Positions 11,887-22,644 of a stretch of DNA of 64,000 nt are shown here, piece after piece. The stretch is from Achatina immaculata (taxonomy: Eukaryota > Mollusca > Gastropoda > Stylommatophora > Achatinidae), in NCBI GenBank assembly GCA_009760885.1, contig CM019702.1, forward strand, positions 46,013,550-46,077,549. The letters are read 5' to 3'. Position 1 is the stretch's first letter. Each line of letters begins with the position of its first letter. The notes beneath the pieces were generated by a model. That model saw only the letters and a program-made list of their open reading frames with translations, was not told where the DNA came from and ran no database searches. Position numbers and translations under genes: made by a program.

Positions 11887-12660
11887 CATCATCATCATCG
11901 CCTTTCACTCCCTTGAGAGCATAGGCCATGGGTAAAGGCTCTCCTGTGATTGCTGTTCTTGGAATTATTCTCTGCTTCCTTCCATGTTTATCCTTTGTCT
12001 CTGAGCACTGTCATAATTTCTCTTCTCTAAGTAAGTCTAGGTCTTTCTTGTTTTCTGTTTCCTTGAGGATTCCATGTCACTGGCTGTCTTGCTATGTTGG
12101 TGTCAGGTTTCCTCAGTGTGTGGCCAATCCACCTCCATTTCCTAGACATGATTTGTAGGTTCATAGGTTCTTGTCCTGCCATTTAATATTTAAAATCCTC
12201 AAGCAGTAGTTCATAAATATGTGTATCCTCTTTTGTACTGTCTTGGTCATAACCCATGTCTCTGAACCATATAATAGGACAGTTTTTATGTTTGTATTGA
12301 AAAGCCTAAGTTTGGTCTTGTGTTGATGTTCTTTGATGACCATATTTTGTTATTAAGTTGGATAAATGCTGTCCTGACCTTGGTTATTCTAGATTTATCA
12401 TCCTTTTCTGTTCCCCTGTATTTATCCACTCAGTCAGTCAATCATCTGCATGTCCCTTGCGGAACTTTGCCTCCCTAACAGCTCTCCTGTAGGCCTGTCG
12501 GTTGTAAGCAAGATGCCCTGCTGCTGATGCATTCATTTGCAGATTATCAACAATATTTATCCACTATGCTGCCTAAATATGTGAAATATTCTACTTCCTC
12601 AACTGGCACTCCCTTGATTACCATGAAGCTGTCGTGGCTTATCCTGCCTGCCTATTTATT
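11887..12660 (-). pseudogene. Non-LTR retrotransposon relic D1 (RT C-terminal part), split by a nested insertion
   Basis: On the minus strand, 12660-12554 encodes SHDSFMVIKGVPVEEVEYFT then YLGSIVDK, a standard segment after the RT core. After the inserted element A1 it resumes with RLFNTNIKTVLLYGSETWVM (about 12300), RWIGHTLRKPD (about 12150), a GNRK-rich segment, and finally a reading of the type HGLCSQGSERR, followed directly by (TGA)n (complement of ATCATCATC at 11887-11899), which gives a string of in-frame stops. Frameshifts are present. It is 5'-truncated near 12660-12670. A second 3' end of this family lies at 52318-52437. Confidence 0.75.
12431..12553 (-). mobile_element. Non-LTR retrotransposon A1, 5'-truncated, nested in D1
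   Basis: A 123-bp 3' end of family A inserted in D1, flanked by a perfect 12-bp target duplication TATTTATCCACT (12419-12430 and 12554-12565). On the minus strand it encodes the family C-terminus ([28 protein letters not shown]) and then a TGA that is part of the (TGAC)n-type tail. Confidence 0.9.
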
Positions 12661-13461
12661 GTTTATGATCCCCAGAAAGACAAAATAAATAGAGAATTGT
12701 AGTTGCTAGCAATCACGCAAGCAGTCTTTCCTCCTCACATTTAGGAATGATTGTTCATTTGCAAAGGCATTTTTTATGTAATTTTTTTTTAATCTTAAAA
12801 TTATATAAATAATAAACATTAAATATAAATTATTATTAGTAAATATGCTGGTAAACAAAAGACTGACATGGGAGGTGGCCAAGCCAGTTGCGAAAGACGA
12901 GTAAAAATGAAAATCTCATGCTGTAGGCGTCTGTGTGTCTTGGGCACTGAAGAAACAAAAAAGTAGAGAGAGATTCATAATAAACTGCACATTCAGCTGT
13001 GTATCTGTCAGAGCACATACAAAGTTCATTAGAAGTGGAATAATTTGCCCTTTTATTTTATATTATTTTCAGACATTATTGTCTTTCTTGGGCCATCATG
13101 TCAACATACTCAGAAGAGAGGCATAGCTTTCCTGGCTTTCGATAATGATCTAAACAGTAGCGAAGCCTTAGTGATATAAGTTAGGCACCTTACGCTGACT
13201 GCATTTTGCTTTTTAATTTGCAAATTATTATGAAAGGGTAGTCATGTGCCACATCGGTGTACATTTCTTCAGTTCATATTGTTTTTTCAAGTGAAAACCA
13301 GGTTGTGTTATATCCTGTCATCTGTTACCCATTTTCCCATTCTTATTGTGTTAATTAATTGTGATTTTCTGCAGTCTTTTTTTTCCTTTACAAATTTTCT
13401 TTCAGTAACATTTATCATGTCTTTGCTCAGCATGGCTTATAACCAGCCTATAGCTTTTCCT

Positions 13462-14235
13462 CATCATCATCATCGCCTTTCACTCCCTTGAGAGCATAGG
13501 CCATGGGTAAAGGCTCTCCTGTGATTGCTGTTCTTGGAATTATTCTCTGCTTCCTTCCATGTTTATCCTTTGTCTCTGAGCACTGTCATAATTTCTCTTC
13601 TCTAAGTAAGTCTAGGTCTTTCTTGTTTTCTGTTTCCTTGAGGATTCCATGTCACTGGCTGTCTTGCTATGTTGGTGTCAGGTTTCCTCAGTGTGTGGCC
13701 AATCCACCTCCATTTCCTAGACATGATTTGTAGGTTCATAGGTTCTTGTCCTGCCATTTAATATTTAAAATCCTCAAGCAGTAGTTCATAAATATGTGTA
13801 TCCTCTTTTGTACTGTCTTGGTCATAACCCATGTCTCTGAACCATATAATAGGACAGTTTTTATGTTTGTATTGAAAAGCCTAAGTTTGGTCTTGTGTTG
13901 ATGTTCTTTGATGACCATATTTTGTTATTAAGTTGGATAAATGCTGTCTTGGCCTTGGTTATTCTAGCTTTAGCGTCCTTTTCTGTTCCCCTGTATTTAT
14001 CCACTCAGTCAGTCAATCATCTGCATGTCCCTTGCGGAACTTTGCCTCCCTAACAGCTCTCCTGTAGGCCTGTCGGTTGTAAGCAAGATGCCCTGCTGCT
14101 GATGCATTCATTTGCAGATTATCAACAATATTTATCCACTATGCTGCCTAAATATGTGAAATATTCTACTTCCTCAACTGGCACTCCCTTGATTACCATG
14201 AAGCTGTCGTGGCTTATCCTGCCTGCCTATTTATT
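13462..14235 (-). pseudogene. Retrotransposon relic D1, duplicated copy
   Basis: The same relic as at 11887-12660, copied by the tandem duplication and including the nested A1 insertion. It shows the same disrupted reading frames and the same (TGA)n tail at its left end. Confidence 0.75.
14006..14128 (-). mobile_element. Retrotransposon A1, duplicated copy
   Basis: The nested family A insertion in the second unit, with the same 12-bp flanking duplication (13994-14005 and 14129-14140). The insertion therefore predates the tandem duplication. Confidence 0.9.
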
Positions 14236-14645
14236 GTTTATGATCCCCAGAAAGACAAAATAAATAGAGAATTGTAGTTGCTAGCAATCACGCAAGCAGT
14301 CTTTCCTCCTCACATTTAGGAATGATTGTTCATTTGCAAAGGCATTTTTTATGTAATTTTTTTTTAATCTTAAAATTATATAAATAATAAACATTAAATA
14401 TAAATTATTATTAGTAAATATGCTGGTAAACAAAGGACTGACATGGGAGGTGGCCAAGCCAGTTGCGAAAGACGAGTAAAAATGAAAATCTCATGCTGTA
14501 GGCGTCTGTGTGTCTTGGGCACTGAAGAAACAAAAAAGTAGAGAGAGATTCATAATAAACTGCACATTCAGCTGTGTATCTGTCAGAGCACATACAAAGT
14601 TCATTAGAAGTGGAATAATTTGCCCTTTTATTTTATATTATTTTC

Positions 14646-15307
14646 AGACACTTAACTTTCTTTATGTTGTCAGTGCTGCTTTCATTCAGTCATTACATAA
14701 CAGCATGTATTTTTGTTTTAATTTGCTAAATCATCTTCATTTAATACGAATCCAGCCTTAAGTTCGTGGTTATTTTCTTTTTTTAAAAATAAATGTACTA
14801 AGTTCATATGACAGAGTTTTATCGCATTATTATTTTAATTGTTATGCATAAAAGCAGTATATGGAGTAGCTGTGTATTTTTCTTTATTTTTCTCTCCTAT
14901 GTATTTTCTTGTGTTCTTATTGTTGTTGTCACGTAACTGCTGTATCAGAGCTGTTTGGCGGCTGATGCCTGTCAGTTGTAATATGGGCAGATAATACATG
15001 CTCTATTTCTTGGAACAGGCATAAGCAGCAGGCTTTTCAGCAGTGTCAGCCGCTATCAGGTTCCAGCCAAGTTAATGTGGGACATGAGTATCAGACAGGG
15101 TCTTCACAAACTTTTTTTTTTTTTACCAGACTTGTGATAACTTATTTAATTTTCCTCCTGTGATAACTGATAGAGCACTGAAAGTCTTTAGCATTAGATG
15201 TTTAATAGCTACAAACCACCCAGAAATGCACATTACAGGTCCCAAACATCAGTGCTTTCCAGCTGTTTTCATAAAGTTTCTGTGGCATCATGAAATGTTT
15301 GTGAATT
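14646..15307. other. No gene seen
   Basis: AT-rich DNA after the duplication. A T run at 15112-15124 and the phrase GGTCTTCACAAACTT beside it look a little like a hAT subterminal region, but no partner end was found. Confidence 0.4.
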
Positions 15308-15884
15308 CCCACTCTCTAATGTTTGTCTCAAACACTTGTTTCTCTTGCCCCACTCTCTAATGTTTGTCTCAAACACTTGTTTCTCTTGCCCCACTCTCTA
15401 ATGTTTGTCTCAGACACTTGTTTCTCTTGCCCCACTCTCTAATGTTTGTCTCAAACACTTGTTTCTCTTGCCCCACTCTCTAATGTTTGTCTCAGACATT
15501 TGTTTCTCTTGCCACACACTCTAATGTTTGTCTCAAACACTTGTTTCTCTTGCCCCACACTCTAATGTTTGTCTCAGACACTTGTTTCTCTTGCCCCACT
15601 CTCTAATGTTTGTCTCAAACACTTGTTTCTCTTGCCCCACTCTCTAATGTTTGTCTCAAACACTTGTTTCTCTTGCCCCACTCTCTAATGTTTGTCTCAA
15701 ACACTTGTTTCTCTTGCCCCACTCTCTAATGTTTGTCTCAAACACTTGTTTCTCTTGCCCCACTCTCTAATGTTTGTCTCAAACACTTGTTTCTCTTGCC
15801 CCACTCTCTGATGTTTGTCTCAAACACTTGTTTCTCTTGCCCCACTCTCTAATGTTTGTCTCAAACATTTGTTTCTCTTGCCCC
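15308..15884. repeat. 41-bp minisatellite, 14 copies
   Basis: Head-to-tail copies of a 41-bp unit containing CCCCACTCTCTAATG and TCAAACACTTGTTTC, very homogeneous with rare A/G and C/T variants. Retrotransposon copy A2 begins 20 bp after its right edge. Confidence 0.97.
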
Positions 15885-15908
15885 AAATTTCTCCTTGTGT
15901 TTGTGTAG

Positions 15909-16311
15909 ACCTGGACATTTAACAAAACAGCTGAGAAACACATAAATGTCTTTGAATGTAAATGCTACAGAAGAGTTCTCCAAATATCATGGACACAAAA
16001 AATAACAAATATATCCATACTACAAGAACTTAATATTGAAGAAGGCTGGCTAGTAAAGAGGATTAGGGAGAGAAAACTTAAATATTTTGGACACATTAAA
16101 CATCATGATAATCTAGAGAAGACCGTCTTGGAAGGGTACATAATGGGAAAAAGAAAGAGAGGAATACCAAGGCAAAGATGGCTGCAAGACATCGTTGATG
16201 ATTTGCAAATGGATGCATCAGCGGCATGCCATCTTGCTCACAACCGAGAAGCCTATAGGAGTGCTGTTAGGGAGGCAAATTTCCACAAGGGACATACAAA
16301 TGAATGAATTA
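15909..16311 (+). mobile_element. Non-LTR retrotransposon A2, 3' end with intact frame
   Basis: An uninterrupted 133-codon frame (15909-16307) encodes the family A C-terminus: [85 protein letters not shown] and stop. The TGA stop is the second unit of the tail ATGAATGAAT. GTGTAGAC at 15903-15910 and 16312-16319 may be an 8-bp target duplication overlapping the element's first bases. It is severely 5'-truncated: the RT catalytic core is missing. Confidence 0.85.
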
Positions 16312-16350
16312 GTGTAGACAGTTTATCACAGGACAGGTTATCCTATACAG

Positions 16351-18735
16351 CAGGTGTTCTTAACTTTTTAAAAATTAATTACATACCTCATATAGATTGC
16401 CTAGTATATTTCCATACCCTCTATTGATTGTTTAAAATTTCCTCAGACACCTTATAGATTGCCTAGTATATTTCCATACCCTCTATTGATTGTTTAAAAT
16501 TTCTCCAGACACCTTATAGATTGCCTAGTATATTTCCATACCCCCAATGGATTTCCCAGTATATCTCCATTCCCTTTGTGGACTGCCCAGTGTAACTTCA
16601 TATCCCCTATGGATTGCCTAGTATAATTTCATATCCCCTATGGATTGCCTAGTATAACTGCATATCCCCTATGAATTGCCTAGTATAACTTCATGTCCCC
16701 TATGAATTGCCTAGTATAACATTGTGTCCCCTATTGATTGCCTAGTATAACTTCATATCCCCTATGGACTGCCTAGTATAACATCATGTTCCCTATGAAT
16801 TGCCTAGTATAACATCATATCCCTTATGAATTGCCTAGTATAACTTCATATCCCCTATGAATTGCCTAGTATAACTTCATATCCCCTATGAATTGCCTAG
16901 TATAACTTCATATCCCCTATGAATTGCCTAGTATAACTTCATATCCCCTATGGATTGCCTAGTATAACATCATGTCCCCTATGAATTGCCTAGTATAACA
17001 TCATGTCCCCTATTGATTGCCTAGTATAACTTCATATCCCCTATGGATTGCCTAGTATAACATCATGTTCCCTATGAATTGCCTAGTATAACATCATATC
17101 CCTTATGAATTGCCTAGTATAACTTCATATCCCCTATGAATTGCCTAGTATGACTTCATATCCCCTATGGATTGCCTAGTATAACATCATGCCCCCTATG
17201 GATTGCCTAGTATAACTTCATGTCCCCTATGAATTGCCTAGTATAACATTGTGTCCCCTATTGATTGCCTAGTATAACTTCATATCCCCTATGGACTGCC
17301 TAGTATAACATCATGTTCCCTATGAATTGCCTAGTATAACATCATATCCCTTATGAATTGCCTAGTATAACTTCATATCCCCTATGAATTGCCTAGTATA
17401 ACTTCATATCCCCTATGAATTGCCTAGTATAACTTCATATCCCCTATGGATTGCCTAGTATAACATCATGTCCCCTATGAATTGCCTAGTATAACATCAT
17501 GTCCCCTATTGATTGCCTAGTATAACTTCATATCCCCTATGGATTGCCTAGTATAACATCATGTTCTCTATGAATTGCCTAGTATAACATCATATCCCTT
17601 ATGAATTGCCTAGTATAACTTCATATCCCCTATGAATTGCCTAGTATGACTTCATATCCCCTATGGATTGCCTAGTATAACATCATGCCCCCTATGGATT
17701 GCCTAGTATAACTTCATATCCCCTATTGATTGCCTAGTATAACATCATGTCCCCTATGAATTGCCTAGTATAACTTCATATCCCTTATGGATTGCCTAGT
17801 ATAACATCATGTCCCCTATGAATTGCCTAGTATAACATCATGTCCCCTATGAATTGCCTAGTATAACTTCATATCCCCTATGGATTGCCTAGTATAACTT
17901 CATATCCCCTATGAATTGCCTAGTATAACATCATGTCCCCTATGAATTGGCTAGTATAATTTCATATCCCCTATGGATTGCCTAGTATAACATCATATCC
18001 CCTATGGATTGCCTAGTATAACATCATGTCCCCTATGAATTGCCTAGTATAACTTCATATCCCTTATGGATTGCCTAGTATAACATCATGTCCCCTATGA
18101 ATTGCCTAGTATAACATCATGTCCCCTATGAATTGCCTAGTATAACTTCATATCCCCTATGGATTGCCTAGTATAACTTCATATCCCCTATGGATTGCCT
18201 AGTATAACATCATGTCCCCTATGAATTGCCTAGTATAATTTCATATCCCCTATAGATTGCCTAGTATAACTTCATGTCCCCTATGAATTGCCTAGTAATA
18301 CTTCATATCCCCTATGGATTGCCTATTATAACTTAATGTCCCCTATGAATTACCTATTATAACTTCATGTCCCCTATGAATTACCTAGTATAACTTCATG
18401 CCCCTTATGGATTGCCTAGTATAATTTCATATCCCCTATGGATTGCCTAGTATAACTTCATATCCCCTATGGATTGCCTAGTATAACTTCATATCCCCTA
18501 TGGATTGCCTAGTATAACTTCATATCCCCTGTGGATTGCTCAGTGTGCCCCTATACCCACTACACCAGTCAAAGTCATCATGACTTTTCCTGTTAGACAG
18601 TTGTATCATTTAAAAATATCAGTAACTTGGTCTCACTTTACGCATGGGTATCAAGGAGCAGAGCAGATGAAAGAAAATTGTAATGATTTTTTTTAATTGC
18701 TCAGAGACTCCCATACCACTAGTTAAGAAGCCATG
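16351..18735. mobile_element. hAT-like element whose interior is a satellite array
   Basis: Left end CAGGTGTTCTTAAC (16351) and right end, reverse-complemented, CATGGCTTCTTAAC (18735) match at 11 of 14 positions and resemble hAT ends. Flanks CTATACAG (16343-16350) and CTTTAAAG (18736-18743) share 6 of 8 bases and both fit a CTNTANAG pattern. There is no transposase. Most of the interior is the 31-bp array described separately; about 190 bp of unique sequence (18546-18735) precede the right end. Confidence 0.6.
16519..18545. repeat. 31-bp satellite, about 65 copies with higher-order structure
   Basis: The unit reads GATTGCCTAGTATAACTTCA followed by TATCCCCTATG, with variants (GAATTG, AACATCATG, TTCCCT, GACTTC). 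Variant order repeats with offsets of 527 bp (17 units; ATTGTGTCCC at 16721 and 17248), 496 bp (16 units; the TGACTTC variant at 17151 and 17647) and 279 bp (9 units; CCCTTATGG at about 17782 and 18061), so multi-unit blocks were duplicated. Upstream (16390-16520), three copies of a longer roughly 69-bp unit with the same core (GATTGCCTAGTATATTTCC) look like the ancestral form. Confidence 0.95.
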
Positions 18736-18743
18736 CTTTAAAG

Positions 18744-19286
18744 GGTTCCGCCCTATGGCCAAATGATTATATTAATGAGCGTTTGTTGTCTTCAGTATAT
18801 CTGCTAGCACGATAACGACATACACAAAGTATGTAAGAGAAAAGTAACAAAAAAAGGTTAAAGGATGTAATAAAATAACTCAAAGAAATATTCATACAAA
18901 TAAAGGGGTGGGGGGGAGTTAATTTGTACCCCTGCCTGCAGTTTTCATGGCCATAAAGAGCTGACGTTTTCTTTAGAGACACTTCCCATAACTACTTTCT
19001 TATGTTCTCTTCTAATTTTTTTTCCGTTCCACGGAAGGTGACAGCGAATCGATATGATCCAAGCAATGGACGCCGGTATCTTCTGAATAAGTGTGGCTTT
19101 GTTATTTCTGTCCTGGAGTGCTAAGGGGAGAGAACGCTGTATATTCCGGTTGTGAGAAAGCGGATTGGCGGGAGACTGAAGTTATTTGTTTATCCGGGGT
19201 TCATGCTGCCTTTCTTCCTACTCACTCACCTCTCTTTCTTCCCTTTTCCTTGTGTGTGTTCTTTTATATATATATATATATATATA
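18744..19286. other. No gene recognised
   Basis: Contains G9 at 18908-18916 and (TA)n at about 19265-19285. The more GC-rich part at 19020-19200 was examined for exons, but no domain was recognised. Confidence 0.35.
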
Positions 19287-19543
19287 ATTATTGTTGGTCC
19301 CAAATGACTGACAACTCACTACCAGAAATAACACTATGATGGACACCACAGGGGAACAGAAGTAAGGGTAAACCAAAAGAGACATGGAGAAGAACAACAG
19401 AAAGGATGTTGAGCAATAGAGGGCTCACCTGGGCAAGAGCAGAAAAAAAAAAGGTAAAGGACAAGCATTTGTGGAAAACCCTTGCAGAAACCCCATATGC
19501 CCTGGGCACTTAGGTTCAGAGAGAGAGAGAGAGAGAGAGAGAT
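19287..19543 (+). pseudogene. Non-LTR retrotransposon relic B1 (C-terminus plus (GA)n tail)
   Basis: The + frame gives MTDNSLPEITL, stop, WTPQGNRSKGKPKETWRRTT, ERMLSNRGLTWARAEKK, then frame-shifted NPICPGHLGSERER into (GA)n (about 19517-19541). It corresponds to the C-terminal 90 or so residues of family B, whose longest copy is at 54432-55392. At least one stop and one frameshift. Confidence 0.8.
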
Positions 19544-20294
19544 GAAGGCGTGTTGGGACATGAGATGTCGTTTAGCTGGAATAACTTACGGCCTAAGCTT
19601 TTTTTTTTAAATCTTACTCTTTCTGTGTTCGTTCTTCGCTTACTCTTTGTTTTGTGGAGCCCTCGTGGGACTTCCTGGTACGTCAGTCTTGTTGTTACCA
19701 GGCTCGCTTGTTTTATATAATGACCTGCTCCCAGCGACAGGAAAGCTGCAGAAGAACAAGGAGGGCTAATAAATTATTAATAAACCTCTCGCTGTTCCTT
19801 CCTTACCCCAGATATAATTTTCTTTTCAATGTGCTGAACAACGAACAGAAATACTAAATGGTTAAATGTTGGCGCGGCTAGGCAAATAGACCTGCTACTT
19901 AAATATGTTAGGTCAGTAACTTCCAAGGCACATAATCATTGTAGAACTTGATACACTTACTTCCCCTTATTCGCTTTGTGAGGGAACTGAAAACACTGCT
20001 CAGTTACAATAAAATATCATGTAGTAGTGCATGGACTTTGGTTCAGGTTGGGAGGGGGCGGGCGCGAGTTCAAGATGTTTATTGGCTTTTGTGTGTGTTG
20101 GGGGTGGGGAATTCAAGATGTTTATTGGCTTTTGTGTGTGTTGTTTTTTTGTTGTTTTTTTTTTGGGGGGGGGGGATTAAACTTTTCCATGACGCTTTAG
20201 TATCGTTAGTGATGATGATGATGATGATGTCTATTTATGAAGATTATAGTCTTACATGATGATGATCTATACTACTGTCTTCACTTCTCGTATC
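19544..20294. other. No gene seen; small duplication and GAT repeats
   Basis: A segment containing TTCAAGATGTTTATTGGC is present twice in tandem (about 20070-20145). A T/G homopolymer junction lies at about 20153-20174, and (GAT)n at 20213-20229. ORFs here show no domain. Confidence 0.4.
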
Positions 20295-20540
20295 TCAGTG
20301 AAAACACATTACGTTGAGACTTTCAGTGAAACACATTATGTTGAGACTTTCGGCGAAAACACATTACGTTGAGACTTTCAGTGAAACACATTACTTTGAG
20401 ATTTTCAGTGAAAACACATTACGTTGAGATTTTCAGTAAAAACACATTACGTTGAGATTTTCAGTAAAAACACATTACGTTGAGATTTTCAGTAAAAACA
20501 CATTACGTTGAGATTTTCAATAAAAACACATTACGATGAG
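20295..20540. repeat. 27-28-bp minisatellite, about 9 copies
   Basis: Units with AACACATTACGTTGAGA and TTTTCAGT, diverging at both ends. The left copies have GACTTTCAG, the right ones GATTTTCAG. Confidence 0.92.
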
Positions 20541-20591
20541 ACCGTGACCAAAGTTTTGCACGATAAGTTAACGCGATGCATATGTTTCCGG

Positions 20592-20767
20592 GAAGCACTT
20601 TGATAAAATCACATGATAGAGCACTTTGATAAAATCACATGGTGGAGCACTTTGATAAAATCACATGGTGGAGCACTTTGATAAAAGTCACATGGTGGAG
20701 CACTTTGATAAAACCACATGGTGGAGCACTTTGATAAAACCACATGGTGGAGCACTTTGATAAAAAC
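20592..20767. repeat. 26-27-bp minisatellite, about 7 copies
   Basis: Units GAGCACTTTGATAAAA plus TCACATGGTG. It lies 50 bp from the preceding unrelated minisatellite. Confidence 0.92.
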
Positions 20768-21512
20768 GGTGTCAGAAGTTTCATTCATCTACCATGCCAC
20801 GAGGGCACCTGGGGAGGGGATACTATTAAATATGATTCCCTCCACTATGGAATGTATGTATTGTATGTGTAATGCATGAAAATACTTTTAAAAGTTTTCA
20901 GCGCGGCTGAAGGCTTCAAAATAATAAGTCTTTCTGACAGATGTCGTTTCACAAAGTTTTGCTCAAAACGGGTTCCCCTTTAGCTAATGTTAGACGTCAG
21001 TTATTATTATCAAGAGTTTCAGATTTCAAAGCTTTTAACATTTCACATCCCATCTTTGTAGAACTGTTCATGAACTGTTGGAGAAGAACTCAATTCGCTT
21101 CTTATGTTACCGTTGCCAGATCGTGGATTTGCGCTGTTTGTGTTGTAGAGAGCAGGTCTTGGCATACATTAAGGGTGCATCTAACTTTTTTTTTCTTTTT
21201 AATAGATCACTGAAGCCTAGTATTTGTGAGAATCCAGTATTACTGTTAAAATGGAATACTATTTTGTTCTGTTCTGTATGGTCAATGAAACGAGAAAAGA
21301 GAACAATGTGGTAATCTTCCAATTCAAGAGCCGAGAAGGACTGCTGGCGAGACTCTTCAAATGCCGTGCGTGGAGTGAAGCTCCTCCCGGTTAAGGAAGT
21401 AAATGCGGAAAAGAAACAAAGGTTGCTGTGCGGAGCCGATGAGAAAAGGTGGTGGAAAGTGAAGTTTAACCGGTATGTCCAGTAGTATCGCTACGAGAGC
21501 TATACCACGGCA
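20768..21512. other. No gene recognised
   Basis: Short ORFs on both strands (for example 20941-21213 +) have no recognisable domain. Base composition becomes more GC-rich from about 21330, continuing into the repeat block that follows. Confidence 0.35.
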
Positions 21513-21800
21513 CCTCTGCTCTAGAGGCCGCCCACGTCCGAAATACACCTACACTGGTGAAATATGCCTAAACCGGCACACACCAGGGGTGGAACTCGAT
21601 GGCTAGACATGTCATGCCACCTCCGCTCTAGAGGTCGGTAACGCCTGATAAACACCCATATTGGTGAATTTTGCCTAAACCGGCTCATACCAGGGGTGAA
21701 TCTTGAAGGCTATGCATGTCACAGTACCTCTGCTCTAGAGGTCGGTCCTGTCCCAAACACGCCCATACTGGGATAATGCCTAAACCGGCTCAACCCAGGG
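21513..21800. repeat. 107-bp tandem repeat, about 2.7 copies
   Basis: CTCTAGAGG phrases after CCTCTGCT recur at 21513, 21620 and 21727 (exactly 107 bp apart), each unit also carrying GCCTAAACCGGCTCA and CCAGGGGT. It is GC-richer than its surroundings. It may be the internal part of an unclassified mobile element that ends at the (GAA)n run at 22408. Confidence 0.8.
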
Positions 21801-21931
21801 GTAGAAGTCACTATTGGCAAGGATTCGTCCTCCTGGACAAAAGCTCCATCCTGGTCACAACTAGGAAGGGTAGCGGCCACGACCGCAAAATGCTGAAGTC
21901 GGAGGCACTGGACCAGGGAAGTCTAGATAGG

Positions 21932-22190
21932 CAACCACCTCTCACCCGGCGGGGATGTTTGCGTATCCTAATCACGCTGAGGTTTTCCGGTGAGAAAGTC
22001 CAACCCTGAACTGGATGGGCAACCACCTCTCACCCGGCGGTGATACACGGGTATCTCAAAATACGTCGAGGTTTTCCGGTGAGAAAGTCCAACTCTGGCC
22101 TGGGTGGGCTACCGCCTCTCACCCAGCGGGGATGCACTGATATCCTAAACACGTCGAGGTCTTCCGGTGAGAAAGTCCAACCCTAGACTA
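21932..22190. repeat. 88-89-bp tandem repeat, 3 copies, each with an internal stem
   Basis: CTCACCCGGCGG phrases start at 21941, 22029 and 22118. Each unit ends with TTCCGGTGAGAAAGTCCAAC, and its CCGGTGAGA is complementary to the unit's own TCTCACCCGG except for one extra C, so each repeat unit could fold into a long-range stem. Confidence 0.8.
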
Positions 22191-22644
22191 AACTGGTGCA
22201 ATGAAAACCATTGTGTCACGCAATCCCGCTTCTGAGACCCACCAAGAATACAGGCTAAAGCACTGTGATACTCTGAACCCCTTGTGGTCCTTTCGTGGAT
22301 CTCGTGTGGTCTATTTTGGACCACACAGGGGACCACGGGACCTAACGAGGACCACAGGCGTGAATTCAGTAGGTTCACAGTGCGGTTTTTGGTGGTAGAA
22401 GTGAACGAAGAAGAAGAAGAAGAAGAAGAAGAGCCGAGAACGATGAAAACAACGTATCGAGTATGTAAGTGTCCGAGTTATTTGTAGCACTTTCGCTCCA
22501 AAACAACGTTATCAGGGTTTGCTGATTTTCTGTACCGCGGCGAAAACCAAAGATCAGAGTGCTGTTTCCACAGAGTCGTTTTAAAAATTAATAAACTGTT
22601 TCTAATCAAAATAATATTTCTACTTCTTTCTGGAAGTGCTTGGA
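22191..22644. other. Possible end of an unclassified element, with (GAA)n at 22408-22433
   Basis: The sequence after the 88-bp repeats includes overlapping complementary phrases (CACACAGGGGACCACGG and GGACCTAACGAGGACCAC) and then (GAA)8. Retrotransposon tails in this window are also short tandem repeats, so this could be another element's 3' end. No RT or other domain was recognised. Confidence 0.3.

Larger units (their letters stand above)
11496..13070. repeat. Tandem duplication, unit 1 of 2 (1575 bp)
   Basis: This block is repeated head-to-tail at 13071-14645 with a constant 1575-bp offset and only about a dozen substitutions seen by eye (about 99% identity). CAGACA stands at the left edge, at the junction and at the right edge (14645-14650), a microhomology signature. 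The unit carries retrotransposon relic D with relic A nested in it. Confidence 0.95.
13071..14645. repeat. Tandem duplication, unit 2 of 2 (1575 bp)
   Basis: Second copy of the block at 11496-13070. Differences include clustered changes at about 13947-13977 (the GCTGTCTTGGCC region) against about 12369-12402, where unit 1 differs at five or so positions. Confidence 0.95.

Noticed and set aside
15308..18545. Regular 41-bp and 31-bp repeats as a possible CRISPR array
   Set aside because: There are no unique spacers, the units are directly adjacent, the host is eukaryotic and no cas genes are present.
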